64,000 nucleotides of DNA from Vitis vinifera. Taxonomy: Eukaryota; Streptophyta; Magnoliopsida; Vitales; Vitaceae. Every line of letters begins with the position of its first letter. Within the stretch, counting starts at the first letter, position 1. The position numbers and the translations under genes were made by a program. Positions 1 through 9,500 of the stretch are shown one piece after another. The stretch covers positions 22,233,501-22,297,500 of the forward strand of contig NC_081812.1 of the NCBI RefSeq assembly GCF_030704535.1, read 5' to 3'. The notes beneath the pieces are model-generated. The model ran no database searches, was not told where the DNA came from, and worked only from the letters and a program-made list of their open reading frames with translations.

Positions 1-1704
1 TATTCAATTTCAAAGCACTTTATTGGAGATCCTGTAAAGATTAAGGATAAGACTACAGATCTCTTAACTAACCTTAAGTGTCCCAAGTTTCATGACTTTA
101 GGTGGTATAGAGAAGTTTTCTTAACCAAAGTCATGTTAAGATCAGACTGTAATCAGTCTTTTTGGAAAGAAAAGTTTATCTCAAGACTACCTAGACTTTT
201 CTCTGAGAGATTTAGGATTAAGATAAGGGAACAGTTTAATGGACAAATCCCTTATCATAAGCTTACTTATGGAGAAATCATAAGCATTGTCACATAAGGA
301 ATTAAACTATGCAATGAATTTAAACTTAAACAACAAATGAAAAATGAACAGAAGATCTACAAGAATGAATTTGGATTATTCTGTAGCCAATTTGGATTTA
401 ACCAAAAAGGAACCAAGCCCCCCTCTAAGCAACGTAAGAAACAAGTAAGTAGAAAGCCTAGTAAGGAAAAGTTCTATCACAACAAGAGAGGTACTCATGA
501 CAACTATAGGATGAATGAAACTAAGCGTTCAAGACACATCCAAAGAAGAATGAACAAGGAAGCCTAGAAAAAGCTAGAACATTTTCCACAATCTAAACCA
601 GTTTGTTTTAAGTGTGGCAAAGTAGGCCACTATAAGAAAGATTGTAGGGTTAGAAATAAAATTAATAACTTGAATGTCTTTGAAGACTTAAAAGATATGC
701 TTTATGAAGTAATGCTAAACACCTCAGAATATGAATCAATGATTGATTCAAATAATGAAGATGATATTAATCAACTAGATAGTAGTGGTGAGATCTCAAG
801 CCAAACTTCTAGTGACCATGAAGATTGCATTAAGGGTAATTGTGATTGCCGACCTAAGACTATAAATGTCATAAGCCAGGATCAAGAACTTGTCCTAGAT
901 TTTTTAAGAAAAATTGAAGATGAAAAAACTAAGCAAGATCTTTATGAAGTCTTTAAGAAATCTGTCGGTAAGCAAGAAGTAAAGAAGACAATAAATCCTT
1001 ATAACTTAAATTAAATCTTAACAAGATTTAACCAATAGTCTACCAAAGACGTAACCATTACGGATCTTCAAGAAGAAGTTAGACAATATAAGAAGGAAAT
1101 TAAGGATTTAAGACAATTCACAAGCTTAGGTTTGACAGACCTTCAAGAACAAATCAATAGGATTGTTGTAGGAAATATTGTTGATAACTAGGAAGACCTT
1201 GAAGAAGTTCCAGAATCTTCACAAGCTAATGATGAAGAAGCAGATGCATACTTGAATACTGTCAGTAAGGTTATTTTCCAGAGGTGGGAAGTCTCCTTTA
1301 TTATTGTAATCAAGAATAAATTTGCTATTGATATTGTTGTTTTGATTGATTCAGGAGTAGATTTGAATTGTTTTCAGGAAGGCCTAGTGCCTACTCAGCT
1401 TTTTGAAAAAACTAGGCAAACTCTTTTTGGAGCTAATGGTAAAAGACTTGCTATTAAGTATAAGTTGTCTAATGCTCATATTTGCAACCAAGACATTTGC
1501 ATTAAGCAAACCTTCATTCTAGTTAAGGATCTTAAGGAGAAAGCTCTCATTGGAGCCCCATTTCTAAGCTCTATTTATCCTATGTGGGTAGATGACCAAG
1601 GTATAAGAATTAAGCTCTTAGATAAGAAAATTCTTTTTGAATTTTTCAATCCACCAGATGTAAAAAAATATAAACATCTTAAAGGATCAGGTGATTCAAG
1701 CTAA
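1..1704 (+). pseudogene. Pararetroviral capsid / zinc-knuckle / protease region, broken
   Basis: Frame 1 is readable across the interval but is interrupted by stops at 295-297 (TAA), 565-567 (TAG), 1012-1014 (TAA), 1036-1038 (TAG) and 1189-1191 (TAG), and ends at 1702-1704. The first ~290 bases encode a capsid-like segment. A lysine/arginine-rich stretch follows, then a CCHC knuckle (C-x2-C-x4-H-x4-C) with its Cys and His codons at 604, 613, 628 and 643; in the family this binds nucleic acid. The acidic, Cys-containing segment at 670-1014 resembles the spacer that follows the knuckle in caulimovirid polyproteins. The retropepsin-like active site is DSG, at about 1348-1356, in place of the more usual DTG. 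The left end is cut by the window. Confidence 0.85.
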
Positions 1705-3214
1705 GGAAAACCAAGTGAATTTTTTAAAACAAGAAATTAATCTTGTAAGAATAGAAAAACAGTTGCAAGTTAAGAAAACTTAAAATGCAATAGAAAAATT
1801 TAAGGATAAGATTGTTGGAGAAGTTTGCTTTAAAATTCCTAATGCGTTTTGGCATAAAAAACAGCACGAGATAGAATTACCTTATGAACCAGACTTTAGT
1901 GAGAAAAATATTCTTACTAACGCTCAACCTATCTAAATGAATAAAGATTTGTTAAGTTACTGTGAAAAGGAGATCCAAGATCTTCTCGACAAGAAACTGA
2001 TAAGAAAGTCTAAGTCCCATTGAAGTTGTTCAGCCTTCTATGTTCAGAAACAGACTAAATTAGAAAGAAGAACACCTAGACTAGTTATCAACTACAAGCC
2101 TCTTAATGATGCATTAAGATGGATTAGGTATCATATTCCTAATAAGAAAGACCTTCTTCAAAAGTTAGTTAAGTCTAAAGTTTTTTCTAAGTTTGATATG
2201 AAAACAGGATTTTAGTAGATCCAGATTGCTGAAAAAAATAGATATAAGACTACCTTTATGGTTCCCTTTGGACATTATGAATGGAATGTAATGCCCTTTG
2301 GCCTTAAGAATGCACCTTCAGAATTTCAGAACATAATGAATGAAATATTTAACCAGTCTTCTAATTTCATCATCGTCTATATTGATGATGTGTTAGTTTA
2401 CTCTGATTCTATAGAACGACATTGGAAACATCTCAATAAATTTGTTCAGACTGTCAAAAGTAATGGTTTAAGCTTGTCAGCCACCAAAATTAACATGTTT
2501 CAGACTAAGATAAGATTCTTAGGCCATCATATCCATCAAGGAACCATAACCCCAATTCAAAGGTCAATAGAATTTGCTAATAAGTTTGATGATGAAATTG
2601 AGGATAAGAAACAATTACAACGTTTCTCAGGAAGCCTTAATTATGTGTCAGACTTTATTCAAGATTTAAGTCAGCTTTGTGCTTCTTTGAGACAAAAACT
2701 TAAGAAAAATTTTGTTCCATGGAATAAGGATCACACCAAAGTTGTCAAGATTGTCAAATCCAGAGTTAAGACCCTATCATGTCTTGCCCTAGCCGATCCA
2801 GATGCCTTTAAGAGTGTTGAGATAGATTCGTCAGACATAGGATATGGTGGGATTCTTAAGCAAAAAATTAATAACCAAGAGAAGTTGGGTAGATATACTT
2901 CAAGAACTTAGAATAGTGCCCGACTCAACTACAACACCATTAAAAAAGAGATTTTAAGCATTGTTTTATGCATTTCAAAATTTCAAGATGATATTTTGAA
3001 CCAAGAGTTTTTATTAAGAGTTGATTGCAAATCTGCAAAATCAGTTTTACAAAAGGATGTTAAGAATATAGTTTCTAAGCATATTTTTGCTAGATGGCAA
3101 GCTATTTTAAGCAATTTTGATTTTCAAATTGAGTATATTAAAGGAGAAAATAACTCAATCCCTGATTTCTTAATGCGTGAATTTTTGCAGGATTTACAAG
3201 ATTATGACCCCTAA
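1685..3214 (+). pseudogene. Pararetroviral reverse transcriptase and RNase H, broken
   Basis: The reading continues in frame 2 relative to the upstream region, so an indel lies near 1660-1690. The RT core carries the polymerase box YIDD at 2378-2389, preceded by the MPFGLKNAP motif that caulimovirids share with Ty3/gypsy. A connection region and RNase H follow, up to the TAA at 3212-3214. In-frame stops lie at 1934-1936, 2021-2023, 2213-2215, 2216-2218 and 2909-2911, plus one near 1780. At five of these the family normally has Trp or Gln, so each is explained by one C-to-T or G-to-A change. The region cannot make a full enzyme. Confidence 0.9.
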
Positions 3215-4505
3215 AAAAGAAAAACAACCTCTTAGGCCCATTAAGAAATCTCTGGACTCTAAGAAATTTCATCTAGCTCTTTTTGAGAAATTCATGCCAC
3301 TTTATTATGAACATTTTGAAGTTGCAGGTTCTTGCAGCTTTTCCAAAGATCCAATTCCTTCAGCATCCCTTAAGCAATCTATCCCGAATAGGGATAATGA
3401 AATAAGTTCGAGTTGTCTACCTTCTGTGGATGATTCCTTCCTCACAAATCCTTCCACTATTGATACTAAATCCTTAACTAAAAGTCTTTGTGAATTGCAG
3501 GAAATGTGCATGACTTTAGAAAGAAAACTAGAAATAGTTGACTTTCTCAAAAGTCATCCAGATTTGATCAAGGTCCAAGCCCCATCTTCCCCACTGGTAA
3601 ATGGTGAGAATAAGCAATTCACTCCACTGGTGAATGAAGCAAATTTAAGTGAGGACGAGTGGAATTGCTTCAAAATATGAATGTATTTTCAAAATAAGGA
3701 GATATTGTATTCTCTTAAGCATGATGTTTGTTTTTTAATCTTTGAAAAAGCCAAGGCCCTTGTAGAAGAAAAACAAGTTTTTATTTCCGTCTTTCTTCAA
3801 GATCTTCATATTTATCTTTCAGCTATACCTGGTCTTCGGATCCCAGGTTTAAAATTAGTCAAAGATATGGAGTTTGATGGTTCTAAGATTTGTAGATTTA
3901 TTGATGAACCTCTTCTCCACTAGCAAGACATCAAGAAGTTTGTTTGCAAAAGCAATCGAAACTTTACGATCGGTAGGGTTTGCCTAGATTTGCAGTACTA
4001 TCAGCCAATCAATCTCTCTTTTAAGAATGATAAATTAATCCTGACTCCATAATTACTTTTGGATTATAGACTAGTCCATCAACTGGTTTGCTTTGACCAT
4101 TGCAATGCAAATAATTTTGGAAGAAAGATAGTCTTGGGGATGATTCAAGGTTTTAAGATGAATAAGAAGTTTGTTGATGCCATTATCATCAGCGAAGCTT
4201 CAGAATGGATCTCGGATGGCAGTCTTCTCCCAGCACAACACTATATTTCTTTATATTATCAAAACAGAAGACCAAATCTATTATCCTACCCTTTTGAACA
4301 ACCTGATATCTGTGTTGAACCACTCATCAATCGGATGAAGAATTGGAGAGCTAGGATTATCAGTAGAGACTTCGAAGCCTATCCAAAGAACATGGGTTAT
4401 CTTATTGTTGCAGATCCCTTTCATAAGATCTTCTGCAGTAAAAGGATTGATCATTTACCGACCAAATCTGATATTGAAGAAATCCAATTGCTTATGGAGA
4501 CGTGA
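3177..4505 (+). pseudogene. Pararetroviral ORF2-like protein of unknown function, broken
   Basis: A long reading frame starts at the ATG at 3177, overlaps the end of the RNase H frame by 38 bases, and stays in the same frame to the stop at 4503-4505. It is interrupted at 3678-3680 (TGA), 3921-3923 (TAG) and 4050-4052 (TAA). The N-terminal third is Ser/Pro-rich with a short possible coiled coil around 3480-3550. The C-terminal half is more globular. I see no motif that gives a function. A downstream ORF of unknown role is known in florendovirus-type genomes, which is the best guess. Retention of one frame over 1.3 kb shows it was once coding. Confidence 0.7.
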
Positions 4506-5176
4506 ACAGACTATATTCTCCCTTGATATCTCATTCCATCGACAAGCTTTGAGCAGTCAGCACCGAAAGCAATTTTGTCTACAAGCATGTGATACTACAA
4601 CTCTTAACCAACCTAGTATACCAGCTTTCCTTCGTTGAAAGTAAGATTTGTCTACCAACAAGTCAAGATTTTTATAGTAAAAAGTCAATTTTACTATTCA
4701 CTATTCATTCACGAATGGTTATTATTTTCAATTGGAATCAAAAGTTACAGAGTGTCTTATCGTCCACTATGTTCTATTTTTGATTTTTTTTTTGCTATTT
4801 AAGGAGGTCAAATATGAATTGTAAACACAATTCATATTTGACTCTTTTTCCCGTCTAAAGCTTTCCCTTATAAACTTGACTTATATATATATATATATAT
4901 AATATTTAATAAAAATAAAATATAAGGAGTCAAAAGTTACACAGTACGTCACTATGTTATGTTTTTTATTCCTTTTTTGGTGGAGCCTGATCCTCATTGT
5001 AAACACAATTCATATTTCACTCTTTTTCCTGTCTTTTATATATATATATATAATATTTAATAAAAATAAAATATTAAAAAAACAAATCTCACAAATCTTA
5101 TCACTATAAGACACTACCCTGCACAATTCAGCCTTCACCCTTACTCCCATCCCTTTCCACCATCCAAAATTCAGAT
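4506..5176. other. Spacer between the pararetrovirus and the SDR gene; contains a tandem duplication and (TA)n tracts
   Basis: No gene is visible. The interval carries the tail of the viral insertion or its flank, two copies of a ~190-bp unit (listed separately), and TA runs near 4881-4902 and 5037-5052. The second run lies about 130 bases upstream of the SDR start codon and is the best TATA-like candidate for that gene. The pyrimidine-rich stretch at about 5100-5176 looks like the SDR 5' leader. Confidence 0.6.
4738..5075 (+). repeat. Imperfect tandem duplication, unit about 190 bp
   Basis: Unit 1 begins near 4738 and unit 2 near 4930, both with tcaaaagttac. Both then carry an imperfect 'cactatgtt' stretch, a T-rich run, 'attgtaaacacaattcatat', a 'ctctttttcc' block, a TA dinucleotide run and the shared end 'aatatttaataaaaataaaa'. 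Unit 1 has extra bases after its 'ctctttttcc' block. 'gtaaacacaattcatatt' with the preceding bases can also fold as a small inverted repeat in unit 1. The duplication sits between the viral remnant and the SDR promoter. Confidence 0.75.
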
Positions 5177-5953
5177 ATGGCGACTCCTCTCCCCCTCCAA
5201 GACCGAATCGCAATCGTCACCGGCGCTTCCCGGGGCATTGGTCGGGCCACCGCGCTCCACCTTGCCTCGCTCGGCGCAAAAATTGTCATCAACTACACAT
5301 CCAACAAGGCCCAAGCGGAACTCGTAGCAGCCGAAATCAACTCCTCCTCTTCTCCTTCCTCGCCACGAGCCATCATTTGCCAGGCCGACGTCTCCGATCC
5401 GACCCAGGTGAAGTCCCTCTTCGACACGGCAGAACAGATCTTCAACTCGCCACCCCACATCCTGGTCAACTCAGCTGGAGTCCTGGACGCCAAGTATCCC
5501 ACCATAGCCAACACTTCCTTAGAGGACTTTGATAAGATTTTCAGCATCAACAGCCGAGGGGCTTTCCTGTGCTGTAGGGAGGCTGCCAACCGGATAAAGC
5601 GCGGGGGCGCCGGTCGTATCATACTGATGTCCACATCTTTGGTTGGGTCACTGAAGCCGGGTTTTGGGGCCTACGCTGCATCAAAGGCGGCTGTGGAAAC
5701 AATGGCAAAGATAATGGCGAAAGAGCTCAAGGGGACAGGGATAACAGTAAACTGCGTGGCGCCGGGTCCTATAGCCACAGACATGTTCTTTTCAGGGAAA
5801 AGCGAAGAGGATGTGAAGAAGGCGATTGAGGACAGCCCACTGAGTCGACTGGGAGAGACCAAGGACGTGGCTAGTGTTGTTGGCTTCTTAGCAAGTGATG
5901 GTGGTGAATGGGTTAATGGGCAGGTCGTTCGGGTTAACGGCGGATATGTGTGA
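5177..5953 (+). CDS. Short-chain dehydrogenase/reductase (NADPH-dependent aldehyde reductase-like), single exon
   Basis: The 258-residue protein is a classical SDR: a Rossmann-fold oxidoreductase using NAD(P)H. Visible motifs are the cofactor loop TGASRGIG (15-22), NSAG (98-101) in place of the usual NNAG, Asn125 of the catalytic tetrad, Ser around 152-154, and the catalytic YAASK (Tyr166, Lys170). The late segment with PGPIATDM and the terminal VNGGYV are also typical. Length matches plant proteins annotated as NADPH-dependent aldehyde reductase-like, which are thought to detoxify reactive carbonyls; the substrate here is not shown by sequence. There is no clear N-terminal transit peptide, so a cytosolic location is possible although some relatives are chloroplastic. 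The ATG at 5177 is chosen because the SDR core begins about ten residues later. GC content is markedly higher than the surrounding spacer. There is no intron. Confidence 0.92.
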   Translation: MATPLPLQDRIAIVTGASRGIGRATALHLASLGAKIVINYTSNKAQAELVAAEINSSSSPSSPRAIICQADVSDPTQVKSLFDTAEQIFNSPPHILVNSAGVLDAKYPTIANTSLEDFDKIFSINSRGAFLCCREAANRIKRGGAGRIILMSTSLVGSLKPGFGAYAASKAAVETMAKIMAKELKGTGITVNCVAPGPIATDMFFSGKSEEDVKKAIEDSPLSRLGETKDVASVVGFLASDGGEWVNGQVVRVNGGYV

Positions 5954-6531
5954 CCCATTCCTTGTATTTCTCTGTAGTAGCATGCCGCCAGTTGGATGGC
6001 AATGATGATTGAAAAATAAAGAGTTGCGTTCTCATAGAATTGTAAGACAATATACAAAATATTATAATTTTGTGAAGGAAGAAATCAGAAAGTTGCAGTT
6101 GTGTTTCTAATATGATTAGAAAAAGAAGAAAATGGCCAAAGGTAACGGCTAAATGGAAGAATTTTAAGGTTAATTAAGATGGGTATAAGGACAATTTTGG
6201 ATTTAGAACCCTAAAAATTTCATTACAATTTTTTTTTATTTTTTTTTATTTTTTTATATACCAGAGGGGATGTCATCTACTATGATTTCACTTAAATGGA
6301 GACTTCTGTTATTTTTCACACGTTTCTATAAAACGACATCGTTTTTCTATCTGGGATATTCTCTTTTTCCTCTCTGGGTGCGGGAAAAAGATATTTGTAA
6401 CATGTGGTGACGGATCTTTCCGTGAAGAAAACAGCACTTGCTTTCTTCCATCAAACTTGCAGACGAAAATTGGGTGTTACAAAGAGTGGGACTGTGGGAG
6501 AAGGGCTGAGAACAGAAGCGAGAAATAGTAG
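5954..6531. other. Spacer: SDR 3' UTR and HNH-gene promoter/leader
   Basis: No gene is visible. A T-rich run (about 6229-6256) and an AT-rich stretch separate the SDR terminator region from the leader of the next gene. The leader becomes more GC-rich from about 6360. Confidence 0.5.
6015..6020 (+). promoter_or_regulatory. Polyadenylation signal AATAAA of the SDR gene
   Basis: An exact AATAAA lies about 62 bases after the SDR stop codon, at a sensible distance for a 3' UTR signal. Confidence 0.5.
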
Positions 6532-9500
6532 ATGATGGCACAGTTTACGGCACAGGGACAAGGGCGGTTGAAGCCCCTAGGAGTGGAACCCAAAGACCCA
6601 TATCACTGCTATAAGTTTGGCGGTGGTTGTTGGCCCAGATTTCGAATCCACAGCCCCAAACTCGGATTTCTTGATTCTACCAAACTATACTCTTCATCTC
6701 TCAATACCAAATCAAACCATTTTAGAGCGCAAGCTCGGTTAAATGTGGGTGATAAGGGTATCTACGATGACGATGTCCATGCGGGTGATGGTGAGTTTGA
6801 GATGGACGAGTTGGCTTGTTTCAGAGGTTTGGTCTTGGATCTCTCTTACAGGTCTCTCCCTCCTTTGAAATCCCCCTATTTGTTTCTTACTTTCTTTAAA
6901 TTATCCTATTTGGAGCTCTGTTTTGTTAAATAATTGATAAAATTTCTGGGGTTGCTTTTGCTTTAGGCGTTTAGCTTTTGTATTCTTCAGTTGGTATTTT
7001 AGTGGGACTGACGTGGTATTAATTCTTATCCAATTGGGTCCCATTCTTTTAACACGCTTCAAGTATTCCCAAGTGTTGGAAGATGAGGGATTCCTACTGG
7101 AACAAGACTTGGATGCCCTTTGAAAGCAACAAAGGATATGCTATAACTTTGATTTCCAATTCAGACGAGAGTGCTATTTATGTTTTGTGTCTACTTCATG
7201 CTGGTGTAACAGCCGCTAGTATTGTAGTGTCTATTCGGTTGCAATGGCTGTCTTTGAAGGGCTCTTTCTTATCATTAGGAAGTTGATGTCCTCCAATTAG
7301 GTTCTGGGATTTCTGTGTATAGGATTTTATTGGTTGCTTGCACCTTATGGTTGTTAATATTTTCTTATCTTTTCTTTTCTTTTTCTTTTTGATATTTTGT
7401 CGCTTCTTAATTTTCCATACTTTGTATGTTGTACTTTAGTCTATGCCCTAGGTAACACGTCCCTATAGGTGCTCTTCCCCTTTCATGTATTTCTAAGTTT
7501 GAAGTATGATTGTTCATTGATTTCCTGATTTTCTTGTTACTATGATGTTATAATTTAGTTTATTGACATTCAAAAAGACAGAAAAGAAAGTTATAATTTC
7601 TAAGCTGTTGATTGATTTCCCACTTTGTATGGCCTTCTAAGAAAGAAACTTGCATGGTTGCTTGCTCATGCATTTCATGGTGGTTGTCCTGTGTCAGGCC
7701 TGTCAATGTTGTTTGCTGGAGGCGTGCTATTTGTTTGGAGTTCATGGAGAAGGTTAGACTGGAGGCTTATGGATTTATCTTTTATGTTTGGAAAGGGTCT
7801 ATCAGTAGTAGTTTCTTCAGTTAATTACTCTGTCAAGGCAACTTTATCCATTAGAAAGTAAAGAAATATTGTCTAGCAGAACTGGAACAAGCTAATGTTA
7901 TGCCAAGTAATTGGATGAGATCATTTCACAACTGGTTCTCTGCCTTATGTCAGTCCTCATGATGGGTAGGTAAAGCCCCGAAGGAAACCAGTTGTATCTG
8001 TTGCATTTAGTATATCACTTGGTAATCATATAACAAATATGCTGGTATACTGGTATTCCTTATGGTTTACTGGTTTATTTTGAGTTCCACTTAAGAAGAG
8101 ACTGTCATTGTCAGATACATTATGTCTTTCCTTTTAACCAGTATGCAAAGGAACATACACATGTGCCTGTGTTGGATGGTGAATTTGCACGCACAAATGC
8201 ATGCACATAAGAAATGCTCATCTTTAACTTTGAGTTCTTGACCTTGTTTTTATCCAGGCTGATGTTCTAGAATATTATGATCAGACTGTGAACTCACCCA
8301 GCGGATCCTTCTACATACCAGCTGTCTTGAGGGTATCTAGTTGAAAAGCACTATTGGCTTATTGCATTATTTTTTCTTTTCTTTTTTGAAATTTTAACAC
8401 TGATGCTTGTTGGCTAACTGCTCCTTCCTTTTCTTTTTGAATAAAATGGTCCTGATCTTTGCTTGTATCACCTAGTGCATGTGAACTGACTCTCCTTTTG
8501 TGTTCCAGGTTCCACATCTACTGCAGGTTGTCAAGAGAAGAAGAATAAAAAACAACCTTAGTCGTAAAAATATATTTTATCGGGACAATTTCACTTGTCA
8601 GTAAGTAATCTGTCATTTGTCATTGATTTCCTTTCGGTCAACTTAGACAAAAAAAAAAAACCATAATTTCGCTGACTTCTTGTGATTGAGGATAAATTTG
8701 ATGAGCAAATCATAGTTTCATATGCCTAAATTTTTTCTCATGAAAAGACTTTCCAAGGTAGGAGTTCCAACAAGAGGAAAGAGAATATGAATAGTTCTAT
8801 AGTAGCCTAAGAAATTTAAGCAAATCAATTTTAAGAAGACCTCTTCTGAGCTGGCTTTTATGCTAGAAGTTCAAAACTTGCAGATTGGTTTCTACAATTA
8901 GGGATTGAATTGTGCAGATGAAATCGATGGATTAGAAATTTGGTGCTATCATGAAGGGAAGCATGAAAAACCATGGCTTGAAAGGTGTTGGATCAAGTGT
9001 GGCCACCCATGAATCAGAATTATTTTTTATCAGGTTATTCCACTTCAAAAATATAACAACAAAAAAAAAAAACGCTTCCATTTTGGTATATTTGATAGCT
9101 TAATCACCTAATCAGTGAACTCAAGATGATGTCTTTTGGATGAAAATTGATAATATAGTCAATATATGAATGGAGTATCACCCCACAATGGTATTTTGTA
9201 ATTTAGGTTTTAGTTTCTGATGCTAGAGTTTTTTTCTTCTTTTCTTTTTTTAAATAAGAATAACAAATTTTGAAATTCTAATGATTCTAGAAGTCTTTGT
9301 TATGAAATAGAAAGCATTTCATATTTTATTCAAGAAACCATAGGAATTAGGAATAGTATCATTTTCTATTGTAGTTTTCCTTTTTGCCCTTTTTTTTCTT
9401 CTTTTTCACCAACTTCCTGCAAATTTCATCTATAATCAGTCATGTCTGCCTCCTTATCTAACAGCCTATTCCTTTAATTCCAAACCATAGTCCACCTGTT

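Larger units (their letters stand above)
1..4505 (+). mobile_element. Endogenous pararetrovirus (Caulimoviridae-like), degenerate, left end outside window
   Basis: This is an old, non-functional integrated copy of a plant pararetrovirus. Reading the plus strand gives, in order, a capsid-like region, a CCHC zinc knuckle, an aspartic protease, reverse transcriptase, RNase H and a separate downstream ORF. No integrase domain or LTRs are visible, which argues against a Ty3/gypsy element. The first part is in frame 1 (stops at 295, 565, 1012, 1036, 1189, 1702). It shifts to frame 2 near 1660-1690 and continues to 3214 with more stops. The second ORF keeps one frame from 3177 to 4505 with internal stops at 3678, 3921 and 4050. 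One polyprotein followed by an overlapping second ORF resembles florendoviruses; that genus assignment is an inference. Movement-protein sequence, if present, would lie left of the window. The breaks make any virus production from this copy implausible. Confidence 0.92.
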
